Positions 24,001-32,390 are shown, counted from the stretch's first letter. The stretch is DNA of 64,000 nt from Theropithecus gelada (GCF_003255815.1 NC_037677.1:110374936-110438935); one strand, 5' to 3'. The notes: generated from the sequence alone by a model not told the origin. Numbers and translations: made by a program.

Positions 24001-27000
24001 TTTCTTGTCCATTCATCATTTGTTTCTTTCACAAATATTTACTGAAACCCTGCCATGCACTTTTCGTGCAATACTAGGCTAGGGTCAGTGGGAACACAGA
24101 GGTAAATCAAATACAGATGACGTGCTCATGGCGCTGACACTTGACTAGGAGCCAGCTGTAATACAAGACAGAAGGGTTCTAGGCTGAAGAGAGATGCTTA
24201 TAAAATTCTAGGGGCGCATGAGCAATGGGAGGAGGAGATGACTTTCAAACAAAAAATCCGGAAGATTTCAGGGATGAGATGACATTTGACCATACATGAT
24301 GAGTAAAATTTGGATGTGGGGGATTGCCTTGAGGAGTCTTTCTGCATTCTTAGCCGAAAGAATAATGTGAGCCAAGGTGCTTGGGTGATCAGTTGTGTTC
24401 TGTGTATCGATCAGTCTATTGATCAGTTGGAGGCCCTTACTGAATGCCTTCTGAGCAGTAGTCACTGTACTATACTGGGCATGGTGGCTAAAGTAATGAG
24501 CCTGACATCGCCCTGCTTTCAGAGTGCATAGTCTTGTCAGTTACCACAGGATCATGCTGCACAAAAGACGTGGTCAGTATGCTCCGGAAGCAATAGAAAA
24601 AGAACAGATTTTCTGTCTCTACTAGAGTCAAGGAAGGCTTCCGGGATGAAGTGCCATTTGATACATGCATGGGGAATAGTTCAGTGAGGCTGCATCCTAG
24701 AGTGTGTGAAAGGCATAGTGGGAGATAAACAGAAGAAAAGAGCCAGCCCATGAAGGGTTTTGAATGCCAAGTTGACTTCATTCTGTAGACAGCATAGGGG
24801 AAGCGATGGCTTCTGAGTTGGGAAGTATCAAAACCTGAATTATCCTCCATTAGTATTAACCCAGCAGCTGTATCCGCTGTGGACTATAGAGAGAAGAGAA
24901 TGGAAGTGAGAGACAGGAAGACAGAATGGAGGGTGGCAATGCTGCATCATTTCCCAAACTGAGGGTTTTCCGTAAGAGGGTGACATATGTTTATATAAAA
25001 GAAACATTCTGGGGTCAAATAAATTCTGGAAACACCCAGTTAAAATAAGTTAAACAAACTTCTTAGCAGAATTCTCAGAGCATTTAGTATGCAGTGGTGC
25101 ACTGTAAATAGTCAAGTCAAATACAACACATGGTGTTTCCCAAGCTCCTTTGAGCACATAGTTCTTTTTTCACCAAAAGATTTTCATGTTTGTGTTTCCT
25201 GGGATGCAGTCTTTTATGATAGTCCAGCCAACCAATCAGACGTGTACTGAGCATCAGTTAGAGGCCTGGCCTTTGCTAGGTACTTTATGATAGGCAAAGT
25301 CTAGTAAAGCAGACAAAACTAAGCTAAAAAGACAAAAAAATAAATAAATAAGTACAAAACTATGCAATAGAAATTGAGAGAAAGGAGAGCTCTGCAGTAA
25401 CTGAGGTGATCAGAGGGGGCTGTGGGACTTCAGGCAGGCCTGAACATGATTTCAGTAGGCAGGAAGGAAAGATGACACTCTAGGTGAAGAAGACTGCATG
25501 AATATGGCGACAGAAGAGCACCATTTGCAGGGGTCCAATGGGAAGACTGGCTTGACTGGAAGGAAGGTTTCCATCATGGGTTAACGGTGAACTTAGGTAG
25601 GCCTTAGGGTTTCTGAGCAATCATCGCCACAAGTGACTCTCCTTGTTCTAAGGGGGCTATTGAGAGCTTCCTAAGGGCAGTGTTTTCCTAGACCATTGTA
25701 GCATCCCTGAAGCCACTTGGCCTGCCTGTGAGCACAGTAGCCTGAGACCAGCTACACATTGTGTCAAAGTCTTTGACCCAGCCAAGTGCCATGATTCTAT
25801 AGTAGAACTGATTGGGGAAACGCTTTCATGTAATTAAGTGCCTAATGGTGAAACAGAAAGATAAATAGCAATTTAGTTTCAATAGAAATAACACTTGTGT
25901 CAGCCACATGAGGGATCCAGGAGAAGAAAATTGACTTTGAGTCCTCCGGAAGCTTTGCTGGTTCAGTCTCACAGAGGTAAGGTCAGTTGATATTTCCCAA
26001 ATGAGAACCACGTTCATCCACTGGAAACTGTACCTCTATGTCAGAGCCCAGAGCTGTTAACACTAGAAATAAGAAGGTACCTGACTTGTTGGTAAACTGG
26101 GATTCTTACATCTATTCCTTTTATCTACAGTTGGATAATGTCATTGCTTCCAGTGATTCTGGTGAATCCATTGAAACTGATGGTCCAGACCAGGTCTCTG
26201 GAAGAATCGAGTGTCATTATGAGCCAATGGAATCCTAGTAAGTCAAAGTGCCATTCAAAAATTTGATTTTTGCTCATCTGCTGTTATGGAACAATGACTG
26301 TCAGTTCATTTCAATAGTTGATAAACTGATGCCAAACATTACCACAGACCAGGTTCCACATATTATTCCATCATCTCAACACACAAAAATGAGGGAGTCA
26401 CGTCTCCACCCACAGAAAACCACCGATGACATCCTCAGGACCTTTTCCGTCTACTGAGGAAGTTATCTTCTACTTTGCATTTATGTCTCTCACACTCTCG
26501 CTTCTGTCCTCCAAACACTGTAAAGGGTAATTTTGATTCCATAACCATTTTTAGAAGGAAAGTTTGTTGGATTTGATTCTATCTGTGGCTGTGATTCTGA
26601 TAGTTGGACATACTTCAAGACCTTGCTAGTCTTCACATGGCTGTTAGCTACTGAAATCTGACACACACAGGGGAACACTGTAAAAACACATGCTAAAATA
26701 GGGCTTGTTTTAACTTCTTATACTCTAGTTTTTTCAAAGAGACATCCCATGAGTCTGTGGATAGCAGCAAAGAGGAACCCCAGACTCTTCCAGAGACCCA
26801 GGATGGGGGCCTCCACCTGCAAGAACAAGGCTCAGGAATTGATTGGTGTCTCTCCCCTGCCGATGTGGAAGCACAGACCACAAATGACCAAAAGGGGTCG
26901 GCCTCACTAACTGTTGTGCAATTGTCTATATTAATCAAGTAAAGCTCTAATTTCTAAAACTTTATGGGCCCTAAGAGCAAGGCAGGCTCCCTCCCACTGT

Positions 27001-30000
27001 TTTGTTTGTTTGTTTGTTTGTTTGTTTTTTAACTTAGAATTAAATTTTAAAGCCATTCCTAAAAATCTCCAAGTCAGCCAAAAACTTGACCATCTTCTCC
27101 CTGTCATTGACGTTGTGGCCAAGGAGAGGGGATGATAGAGCTGAAGTAAAGCAGTCCCCGGGGCTGGGGTGGCATTTTCAGCTATTTTTAAAAATCACCC
27201 CTTGGCTAGTCTTTCAGTTCCCAAGACTTGGGATCCAAACCGATCTGAATAGCATGTCAGTCAGTTTTCCCATGAGTGTAATTATGGGCATGCAAGTTGC
27301 ATGGGGCTTAGTTATAGACCAGGAGGGGGTTATTTAGGCCTTAAGTGATACCAAGAGCATTTGGTACGACTGATGTAATTTTAACTCTTTTCCGTGCCTT
27401 CTTCTACGGAATCATTTCCAGCAAAGAAATATGCAGACTGGCCTGATGTGGACAGTTATATAACCAACTTAGTCCATTTTCCCTCCGTTCCCGTAGTCTA
27501 CCATCCACTACCACATCCCAAGAGGATTTTTCAGTAACTTAAATTTATATTATTCTCCAAATGTTTTGGACCTTTACCTGTGCAATATCATCTCAGAAAC
27601 AGAAAGTACAGTTGAGAGCCATGGCCAGTTGTCTGATGTGACTTTTACAAATGTCTTGTTCATAGTAATATCCCTGATGAAAGCCAAGTGGAGAAACTGA
27701 ACATTTTCCTTTCTCCTCCTGATGTCATCAACTATCTTGCTCTCACAGAAGCCGCAGGACGGATATGGTAGGTTGGAGATTTGACTGTTGTGGATTATAA
27801 ATGGGGCTGGAAGCTTTGAAGAGAACAGTTACATCTTGAAACAGTGTATTTGGCAACACTGACTCGGGTTGGGGGGTCGGGGACCTTGGACTGTTGTCTT
27901 GCTGTTGTTACAAAAGTCTTTGAGGCCGAAATCAGGGTCTTGTTGTGCAGGAAAGTCAGCTGGGAGGTGAGGGGGGGAATAACAGGACCCAAAAGTTCAG
28001 GAAGCAGCCATTTCTGACTCCTTGAAGGGAGGAAGAATGGGCGGGGATACAGATGACCCAAGGACATAATTTCCGATCACTGTGCAATGAGTATTTGATG
28101 AATGAGTGAAATTACTGAAGTCAACAGGAATCAGAGGCCTAAAAGAAGAAAGCATATCAGCTTCTAAGACTTCCAGACACAAGGTAAAAAACAAAACAAA
28201 ACAAAAAAAAACCTGCTAGTCACGGACACAGACACAAAAGACTGTGTGGCAGAGAATTTTCTTAAAGTAATCACTGTCTATTTGATATGGCATTTTTAAA
28301 AAGACTTTGTAATTTATTTTGATGGAAGATTACATCTTCGTAAGAGAAGAAAACTCTTTAATGTAAACGCTACACAATAGTTGTCTTATAAGTTCTAAGA
28401 AGGGAGGAACCACACCTTCCATTTTTTTTAAATAGTCCACAATCCAAGGCTCAATACACACTTGGCCGAAACTGTGGAGTCCTCCATAACTGAGCTGCTT
28501 CATTCCTTAATTCATTTATTTGTTCATTAGATATTCATTGTGTAATCATTACACCCTCACTTCCAACAAACGCTGAGCCCTCTTTCTTTGCTTGGAACCA
28601 TGGGGTTTTAAAAATTAAAAAACAAAACAAACAAAAAGGTGACATCATACTTCTGGGGTCATGTACCCTCGTAAAAACAAAAGACAGCCACACAAACAAG
28701 TAAATGTAAAATGCATTTTATTTAAAAATGTAACAAATCAGGTACTCACACAATGTAATACAAGTCCAAGGGTAGGGGAAATGAATTATAGCAGAGGAAT
28801 GGGATGTAGGATTTTATGGGCCTTTGCAAGGGCAGTATAATTTGAGCTGGGCTTTGGAGAAAGGGTTAGGCTCCTGTAGTAGTGACAGAGGAAACAATAT
28901 TCTAAACAGATGGAGATAGTCTGCTTCAGAGGTGGTGCCACGTGACCTAGAATCAGGACTCCCTGTAGACTCCACGTGTGCCCTGCCCTCCTGGCCGGCT
29001 GAGCCTCACACTGGTGTCGGATGTTGTATTCCCACTGCAGTGTGTCTCAGTGGCTAGGCCCCCCACGTCTGGGATGCATATTTTGCCACGGAGATCATCT
29101 TTTGGCGGTGAATGGCCTGAAGCCCCAGAGCCTGGACGAGGTCTCCTTGTTTCTCACCCGGTCCATCCAGAAGGAGGTGAGTTGTACTGACCAGCCCTGA
29201 ACAGGGCAAATCAGTACCAGAAGGAAAAAGGTCTTAGATGGAGTCTGAGAGGTACCCTGAGTATAAATAAGGCTCCTCATTCTTCCACCACCAAGTTCAA
29301 ATAACAGAATGTTCTTTCAGGACTCTTTCAGGATTCTTTCATGTCAAGTAGCATTTGGAGAAGGTACTGGGCTAAGAGACACAGCACCTGGGTTCAGGAC
29401 CTCAGATCGGAGTGATGTAGCAAAAAGAGCTTGCATGCAATCAGACTGGTGCAGGGATTCCAAACCAGCTCCTTCAACCAATTCGTGCCTCAGTTTTCTT
29501 TTCTGTAAAATTATGGCTAATGATGGTGCTGGTTGTTGGATAATTAAATGAGGTTATACGTGTAATGTGCTTACAAAGGTGACTGGCACATATTAGGTAA
29601 TCAATTAAGTTACTAGTTACTTTTACTTCTACTACAACTGACCATGGAATGTTACTCAAGCCCATTTTTTAAAGCCTCAGTTTCCTCATCTCAGAAATCG
29701 TCACAGCCCTAATTTCCTCATAGAGTATTGCAAGAATTAAACATAATATGTGGTGAAGGGCACAGTGGCTGACACCCGTAATCCCAGCACTTTGGAAGGC
29801 TAAGGCAGGAGGATCAATTGAGCCCAGGAGTTCAAGGTTACAGTGTGCTATGATTGCACCACTGCACTCCAGCCTGGAAGACAGAGCAAGACCCTGTCTC
29901 AAAAGAAAAACAACAACAAACCAACCCTAATATATGGGTATGTTGTTTTTTCATGGACTAGCTATTGTCCTGCATGTCACTGCAGTCTTCATGTGTTAAT

Positions 30001-32390
30001 TCCTTCCCTGGTCTACTTTTCTTTCTAATTAGCCCTGTGACCTTAGGCAAATTCACTGCCTTCTCTGGACTTCAGCTTATTCTCACTAAAGTGAGAAGTT
30101 GGTTTTCAGACTGTACGTCTTACATCCCTAGGATAGAGGTGAAAGGAAAGGAAAGGAAGGAGAGAGTATGCTGGGTCTTCAACCAGAGAAGCTCATGTTT
30201 ATCTTTTATCTTTTATGAAAAAAAAATTAGTCCAAAATGTTGGACTTTCCTGTTAGCTTTCCTTAAGAAACAGTTCTTTGGCTTCAAATTTCTGAAAACC
30301 ATTGTATTAGATGATTTCCAAATTTCTTCCAGCTCTGGGAATTTTGTGATTGTGTAGCATATCTATATTAAGAACATGTCTTATCTCTTCTGCACTACGT
30401 AATAGTCCTGTTGGTCATACAAATTGTGCTATCCCTATTACTCAGTACCCTAAATGAGTAATCCCAGGAGGATAAGTGAGTGAGTTGTCTAAGATACATA
30501 ACTAGTTAGTGGCAGAGCAAGTACATATTCATTCACTTTCTATTTATTGAGCATCTACTGGGTGCTAGATACTGTGCTAAATTCAAGAGCTACAAAAATG
30601 GGCTCAGCCTGAGCTTAAGAAGCTCACAGATTAGTGGATGAAGCAGGCATGTTATGTGCTACTTGCAATACAGTGTGTGCCCTGAGATATGAACACAGGG
30701 CCACAGGATCACAGAGGTAGAATGGAGTAAATCTGTATGAAGGAAGCCAGCATGGTGTCTCAAAGAAAGTGCTGTTTGGCTTGGGTTTTGAAGACTGGAT
30801 AGGAGAGTGCATGGCAGAAAAGAAGTAGATTTCAGGGCCCCAGTCCAACAATCTGGTACCTATAGCACATTTTCTCTGCCAAAGATCCACACTGGGCTGG
30901 GCAAGGTGGCTCACACCTGTAACCCCAGCACTTTGGGAGGCTGAGGTGGGTGGATCATGAGGTCAGGAATTTAAGACCAGCCTGGCCAATATAGTGAAAC
31001 TCCCTGTCTGTACTAAAAATACAAAAAATCAGCCAGGCGTGGTGGTGGGTGCCTGTTATCCCAGCTACTTGGGAGGCTGAAGCAGGAGAATCGCTTGAAC
31101 CCAGGAGGCAGAGGTTGCAGTGAGCCGAGATTGCACCACTGCACTCCAGCCCGGACAGTGCGAGACTGTTTCAAAAAAAGAAAAAAAAAGGATCCACATA
31201 CCCTGGGGCCAATATAAGCTTCTGAACTCTTCTGAAAGTTACCAAACACTACTCTGACCCAAAGATCCAGGCATTAATTCAGAAGCCAGGAAAAGGGTCT
31301 TTGCCTGTGAGCAGATCCAGGAACGGTACCTGGGTGTTGCTGACTACAGTTTATCCTGACTACCTTTCCAGACTGTGTAGTCATTGCATAGGAAAAGGGC
31401 GACTGTATTTCTCTTGTGCTTGTTCTGCCTTCCCTTTCTAATTGATAACAGCTCCTACATGCTACAGAGAAATATGCAGTATCCATCTTCATGATTATCT
31501 GGAAGATCAGAAAATTCCTTTACTTTCCCACCGCCACCATTCCTGACTTCTTTCTTGGTATTGACGGGTATCCATTGCTCTTTTAACATTCGAACACATG
31601 GTCCCTGGAAGGAAAACGAATATTGGAAAAGGGAGATGTGGAAGCAAAGGAAGAACAGCCATTGGCCCTTGATGTTTTAAAGTGCTTGAGTCAATCCCAT
31701 TTACTCTCCTTCCTGTTATGCTACGGATGAGGGAATTGGAGGTTGGGGTGGGAATGGGGCAGGGATTGAGAGGGGAGAGAACTGAGATTTTCAAAGGAAG
31801 GGGAGAAGGTGTGTGCAGGGGAAGGACATGATAGGTTGCAGGAGAAACTGATCAAGTTTCAGTTTCCTCCCAATCTTGTCTGGGTGAGTCCTGTCTGGTG
31901 GTTTCATTTTGATTCACTTGTTTCAAGAGGCCTTTTAATTATTGGTGCAATTGGACCCCTGAGAGCACCATCAATGCTACCTGGATTCTTCCTTAAAAGC
32001 TCAGCCCCATGGATGCCAGAAAATAAAAATCCACCTTCCACCCAAGTAGCCAAGTAAGTCATCCCTGTCTTCTTCTGGCCCAGATATTACAGTTCGCTGC
32101 AGGACTTTCTTCAAAACCAGCTCCCAAGGGTATTAATGAGGACAGATTGGGAAGCAACAATCTGAAAGATAATCTTCAATCATTGAACTTTCTTCTTTCC
32201 TGTGTTTTAGAAGTTAAAGCTTACCATCGGCAGGATTCCAAATTCAGAGACATTTCATGCTGCGTGCTGTACGTGTCCCTCAAAACGCCAGAGTGCTGCA
32301 CCTTCTCAGCTGGGTAAGCCTCGACTGGACAGGGCTCCCAAGAGGAGTCCGGCCATTAAAAAGAGCCAGCAGAAAGGAGCTGGGGAGTAA
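4622..32390 (+). CDS. PLEKHS1: PLEKHS1, PH-domain adaptor, 12 coding exons joined (468 aa)
   Basis: Joining 4622-4649, 17969-18057, 18170-18276, 18911-19045, 20377-20452, 21354-21470, 23874-23993, 26131-26237, 26729-26938, 27666-27767, 29041-29176 and 32211-32390 gives 1407 nt, 468 codons plus TAA, with GT-AG at every junction. I recognise the product as PLEKHS1. A PH domain covers about residues 20-133, with the strand motif WKKRFFILS at 42-50 and the C-terminal helix tryptophan at 126. A Ser/acidic linker follows, with Y214-Y215-LTP and the p85-type YxxM motif Y254-EPM. Residues 364-417 (GD at 381-382, AVNG at 386-389, KLKLTIGR at 410-417) resemble the second half of a PDZ domain. The tail is basic. 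No signal peptide or membrane segment is seen. PH adaptors of this type bind membrane phosphoinositides, and from memory PLEKHS1 is reported to feed PI3K through its YxxM motif. The start is the first ATG of its exon. Exact splice choices are inferred from frame and consensus, so minor isoforms are possible. Confidence 0.95.
4776..5038 (-). mobile_element. Alu, antisense
   Basis: From 'tgctctgttgcctaggcagg' to 'catgagccaccatgtccagc', in the first coding intron about 130 bp after the ATG exon. The A-box/B-box order is that of Alu read backwards. Confidence 0.95.
5430..6250 (-). mobile_element. LINE L2, antisense, split by an Alu
   Basis: 'aaatatttacaaagcaccta' and 'cagattaataaagaggagtc' before the Alu, then 'gagaggttttataggaaagg' and 'catttgagctagacc' after it, are the usual antisense L2 3'-end phrases. 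Old and diverged. Confidence 0.65.
5560..5822 (+). mobile_element. Alu, 5'-truncated
   Basis: Starts at 'gtgggaggctgaggcagg' (no left promoter) and runs to 'gactctgtctcaaaaacataa'. Inserted in the L2 above. Confidence 0.93.
6258..6572 (-). mobile_element. AluS-type, antisense, full length
   Basis: Poly(T), then 'gagacgaagtctcactctgt', ending 'ccacacccagctg'. A second T-run sits at the central A-rich linker. Confidence 0.95.
8250..8674 (+). mobile_element. Young AluY, cercopithecoid type, with assembly gap in tail
   Basis: Near-consensus AluY with 'gtggctcaagcctgtaatcc' and 'gagatccggccactacactcc', variants of Old World monkey AluY. A 14-nt target-site duplication GAAAATGTTTGAAA flanks it (8236-8249 and 8675-8688), so insertion into Tigger1 is directly visible. 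The poly(A) tail contains the N run. Confidence 0.95.
8544..8642. other. Assembly gap (99 N)
   Basis: An unbroken run of N between A-tracts of the AluY tail. True tail length is unknown. Confidence 0.99.
8915..9233 (+). mobile_element. AluS-type with (AAAT)n tail
   Basis: 'ggccgggtgtggtggctcac' to 'gattccgtctcaaaat', followed by about eleven AAAT units (9196-9233). Inserted in the antisense L1M. Confidence 0.95.
9700..10045 (-). mobile_element. L1M 3' end, antisense
   Basis: A separate L1M 3' end: T-run, 'aagctttattaaggtataat', 'tgacatacagtaggctgac', 'tttgatctgctttctatcc', 'tttactcagcataattttc'. Bases 10165-10260 just after are a purine-rich (gaaggga)n-like stretch. Confidence 0.75.
10165..10265. 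repeat. Purine-rich low-complexity tract
   Basis: Almost only A and G: repeats of gaaggaa, gagga and aggaaag. It could form triplex DNA but nothing else is seen. Confidence 0.8.
10400..10805 (-). mobile_element. L1 3' region, antisense
   Basis: 'tggtgtacaatatgatgg', 'gtgaaatggctaaatcaagc', 'aattaacatatgcattac' and then 'gtattccattgtatagatg' are antisense L1 3' UTR phrases. A third antisense L1 3' end in the same intron. Confidence 0.75.
10817..10998 (+). mobile_element. Alu with large internal deletion
   Basis: 'gggccgggtgtgatggctca' to 'aagatcctgtctcaaataaac', about 180 bp. The right monomer start is joined directly after 'gctacatggtgag'. Confidence 0.9.
11712..12040 (+). mobile_element. 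AluS-type with (AAAAG)n tail
   Basis: 'gaccaggcacagtggctcac' to 'actccatctcaaaa', then a long A-run and AAAAG units. Inserted in the antisense L1M, splitting it. Confidence 0.95.
13305..13420. repeat. Inverted repeat arm 1 inside L1M
   Basis: Native L1 sequence, from 'attttggatgcatttttt' to 'cttcaatttt'. Its reverse complement recurs at 14428-14542 with 9 mismatches and a 1-nt gap over about 115 nt, by my hand alignment. Confidence 0.85.
14428..14542. repeat. Inverted repeat arm 2, inserted copy
   Basis: From 'aaaatagaagagaaggga' to 'tgcatccaaaat'. The flanking L1 text ('cttgcgattttctac' before, 'actatttgttctatc' after) is normally contiguous in L1 ORF2, so this segment was inserted in inverted orientation. 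Confidence 0.8.
15663..15966 (-). mobile_element. AluS-type, antisense
   Basis: (GTTT)n, then 'gagatggagtctcactctat', ending 'cgccacatgcaac'. Inserted in the antisense L1. Confidence 0.95.
17079..17112. repeat. Inverted repeat pair, left arm (right arm 17608-17641)
   Basis: ATTGCCCTTTGGCTTAGCA then R-ACAAAA-K-CAAAA. The right arm's reverse complement matches 30 of 32 positions, including a perfect 19-mer. Spacer about 495 nt. The right arm lies 330 bp before PLEKHS1 coding exon 2. Confidence 0.85.
17190..17280 (+). mobile_element. L1M 3'-terminal fragment
   Basis: 'tctatattttctaaaatg', 'tctacaataaatatgtatta' is the sense 3' end of an old L1, between the inverted repeat arms. The rest of 17280-17968 holds a (GTTTT)n stretch and otherwise nothing recognised. 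Confidence 0.6.
17969..18057 (+). CDS. PLEKHS1: PLEKHS1 coding exon 2 (start of PH domain)
   Basis: The acceptor ttcattAG leads into GC AAA CAA TTT; the split glycine codon is completed by the preceding G. The exon encodes residues 10-39, including DYFIKSPPSQLFFSV, the first strand of the PH domain. It ends in phase 0 at GTG|GTAAGT, a strong donor. The preceding intron is 13.3 kb and packed with repeats. Confidence 0.9.
18170..18276 (+). CDS. PLEKHS1: PLEKHS1 coding exon 3 (PH core strands)
   Basis: The acceptor atttttcAG opens ACC TCT TGG. The exon encodes TSWKKRFFILSRTGEKSF followed by LSYYKDHHHRGSIEID, the W-K-R-F-F strand and basic loop typical of PH domains. The donor is CA|GTGTGT, splitting a glutamine codon. 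The alternative cut one base later breaks the frame of the next exon. Confidence 0.92.
18280..18900 (+). other. PLEKHS1 intron, nothing recognised
   Basis: AT-rich intron between coding exons 3 and 4. No repeat or motif that I can name. Confidence 0.6.
18911..19045 (+). CDS. PLEKHS1: PLEKHS1 coding exon 4 (PH middle)
   Basis: The acceptor tatctaacAG gives a single A that completes the split codon, then NSSVEVGISNQEKMQSVQ, MFKCHPDEVMSIRTTNR and EYFLIGHDR. These are PH strands 4-7 (residues 75-120). The donor is CAG|GTGAGA. Confidence 0.93.
19205..19655 (-). mobile_element. MLT1-type MaLR LTR
   Basis: Antisense MLT1 phrases: 'cctagggctgctgtaacaaa', 'aacagaaatgtattgtctcg', 'tgtccaaatttcccctttt', 'ggtcacattctgaggtattg', ending 'caaccaataacag'. 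Old LTR in the intron before exon 5. Confidence 0.85.
19660..20376 (+). other. PLEKHS1 intron, nothing recognised
   Basis: No repeat family, ORF or motif I can support. Confidence 0.55.
20377..20452 (+). CDS. PLEKHS1: PLEKHS1 coding exon 5 (PH C-terminal helix)
   Basis: The acceptor caacAG leads to REKIKDWVSFMSSFLQDIKA, the amphipathic closing helix of the PH domain with its invariant tryptophan (W126). The exon ends in phase 0 at GAG|GTGACT. Confidence 0.93.
20453..21353 (+). other. PLEKHS1 intron between exons 5 and 6, nothing recognised
   Basis: Apparently unique sequence. The last 30 nt form the T-rich acceptor tract of exon 6. Confidence 0.55.
21354..21470 (+). CDS. PLEKHS1: PLEKHS1 coding exon 6 (Ser/Pro linker)
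   Basis: The acceptor tttttttgtgagcAG opens EELSLGNKRTLF, then a Ser/Pro-rich stretch ending SGLQDT, 39 codons in phase 0, with donor ACG|GTAATG. This is residues 146-184, low complexity and probably disordered. Its 117-nt symmetric length would allow in-frame skipping. Confidence 0.88.
21471..22570 (+). other. PLEKHS1 intron, mostly unrecognised
   Basis: Contains a short (GGT)n run near 22459-22476 and otherwise no feature I can name. Confidence 0.55.
22589..22910 (+). mobile_element. Young AluY, cercopithecoid type
   Basis: 'ggccgggcgcagtggctcaa' and 'gagatctggccacagcactcc'. The target-site duplication is AAAAACTTGACCTTTT at 22573-22588, with a near-identical copy ending about 22924. The tail is (AAC)n/(AAAC)n interrupted. 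Confidence 0.94.
23113..23126 (+). promoter_or_regulatory. Candidate RFX X-box (GTTGCCATGGAAAC)
   Basis: GTTGCC-AT-GGAAAC matches the palindromic X-box consensus (GTTGCCATGGCAAC) at 13 of 14 positions, in an intronic stretch free of repeats. Motif match only. Confidence 0.45.
23294..23597 (+). mobile_element. AluS-type with 16-nt target-site duplication
   Basis: AGAATACCACCCACAG at 23278-23293 and 23598-23613 flanks it exactly. Body 'ggccggtcatggtggctcac' to 'actctgtctcaaaa'. It lies 260 bp before coding exon 7. Confidence 0.97.
23874..23993 (+). CDS. PLEKHS1: PLEKHS1 coding exon 7 (linker with YYLTP)
   Basis: The acceptor ttttcttcAG opens HLMEKSSPGFRQAHLQ, and the exon ends EENYYLTPRSVLLE with donor GAG|GTAACC. 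It is 40 codons, phase 0 at both ends. Y214-Y215 followed by LTP is a plausible phosphosite. Confidence 0.93.
24000..24800 (-). mobile_element. LINE L2 remnants, antisense
   Basis: 'cacaaatatttactgaaacc', 'acagaggtaaatcaaatac', then 'tggctaaagtaatgagcc', 'gcatggggaatagttcag' and 'agggttttgaatgccaag' read as diverged antisense L2 3' parts, possibly two copies. Bases 24800-25230 are unrecognised. Confidence 0.55.
25230..25620 (-). mobile_element. LINE L2, antisense
   Basis: 'gtgtactgagcatcagttag', 'gctaggtactttatgatagg', 'aagcagacaaaactaagc' and 'ttcaggcaggcctgaacatg'. Low identity. Bases 25620-26130 have nothing recognised. Confidence 0.55.
26131..26237 (+). CDS. PLEKHS1: PLEKHS1 coding exon 8 (YxxM exon)
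   Basis: The acceptor ttttatctacAG leads into LDNVIASSDSGESIETDGPD and then QVSGRIECHYEPMES. Y254-E-P-M fits the YxxM consensus for p85 SH2 domains. The donor TA|GTAAGT splits a tyrosine codon (Y260). Confidence 0.94.
26729..26938 (+). CDS. PLEKHS1: PLEKHS1 coding exon 9 (acidic linker)
   Basis: The acceptor tatactctAG opens (Y)FFKETSHESVDSSKEEPQ. The acidic Glu/Gln/Asp-rich stretch runs to residue 329, ending VVQLSILI. The donor is CAA|GTAAAG, a slightly weak match at the exon side. This is the longest internal coding exon (210 nt). Confidence 0.92.
27000..27028. repeat. (GTTT)n simple repeat
   Basis: Six to seven units of TTTG shortly after coding exon 9. The rest of this intron (26939-27665) is unrecognised. 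Confidence 0.9.
27666..27767 (+). CDS. PLEKHS1: PLEKHS1 coding exon 10
   Basis: The acceptor gttcatAG completes Asn and gives NIPDESQVEKLNIFLSPPD then VINYLALTEAAGRIC (residues 330-364). The donor TATG|GTAGGT is good. It carries what would be the first strands of the PDZ-like segment. Confidence 0.92.
27768..28480 (+). other. PLEKHS1 intron, nothing recognised
   Basis: A G-rich patch (27866-27882, ttggggggtcgggg) and an (AAAAC)n run near 28190 are the only notable composition. Confidence 0.5.
28480..28920 (-). mobile_element. LINE L2, antisense, diverged
   Basis: 'ttcatttatttgttcattag', 'gggcctttgcaagggcag', 'gagctgggctttggagaaag' follow the antisense L2 order. An (AAAAC)n piece interrupts it. 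Confidence 0.5.
29041..29176 (+). CDS. PLEKHS1: PLEKHS1 coding exon 11 (PDZ-like core)
   Basis: The acceptor attcccactgcAG opens VSQWLGPPRLGCIFCHGDHL and then LAVNGLKPQSLDEVSLFL. The pattern GD-x-LLAVNG-x(4)-S-x-DEV-x-x-FL is characteristic of the second half of PDZ domains. It ends in phase 0 at GAG|GTGAGT. Confidence 0.94.
29410..29630 (+). mobile_element. MIR SINE
   Basis: 'cctcagttttcttttctg', 'ggataattaaatgaggtt', 'actggcacatattaggtaat' follow the MIR sense strand. Confidence 0.7.
29754..29920 (+). mobile_element. FLAM-like free left Alu monomer
   Basis: 'gggcacagtggctgacaccc' joins through 'gttcaaggttacagtgtgc' to 'gaccctgtctcaaaag', about 165 bp. The single-monomer structure indicates a fossil Alu monomer and not a truncated dimer. 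Confidence 0.8.
30020..30120 (+). mobile_element. MIR SINE fragment
   Basis: 'ctgtgaccttaggcaaattc', 'ctctggacttcagcttattc'. Confidence 0.6.
30430..30860 (-). mobile_element. MIR then L2 fragments, antisense
   Basis: MIR-like 'aactagttagtggcagagc' at 30430-30530 is followed by L2 'tatttattgagcatctactg', 'gctagatactgtgctaaatt' and 'ttgggttttgaagactgg'. Confidence 0.65.
30893..31190 (+). mobile_element. AluS/J-type
   Basis: 'ggctgggcaaggtggctcac' to 'gcgagactgtttcaaaa', flanked by imperfect AAAGATCCACA / AAAGGATCCACA duplications. Confidence 0.94.
31195..32210 (+). other. PLEKHS1 last intron, nothing recognised
   Basis: Apparently unique sequence ending in the TC-rich acceptor tract of the last exon. 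No repeats recognised. Confidence 0.5.
32211..32390 (+). CDS. PLEKHS1: PLEKHS1 last coding exon and stop
   Basis: The acceptor ttcctgtgttttAG opens KLKLTIGRIPNSETFHAA, the presumed last PDZ-like strand. A Cys-rich patch follows (C428, C429, C431), then a basic tail with KRSPAIKKSQQK, and TAA at 32388-32390. The same exon probably continues into the 3' UTR. Confidence 0.93.
   Translation, partial: KLKLTIGRIPNSETFHAACCTCPSKRQSAAPSQLGKPRLDRAPKRSPAIKKSQQKGAGE

Noticed and set aside
26038..26238. A 66-codon open frame starting before exon 8
   Set aside because: Only 26131-26237 is exon; the upstream part is intron read through the acceptor.
27860..27910. Possible monkey counterpart of a human microRNA I remember from this gene region (mir-4483)
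   Set aside because: I could not find the remembered mature sequence or a fitting hairpin here, so no microRNA is claimed.
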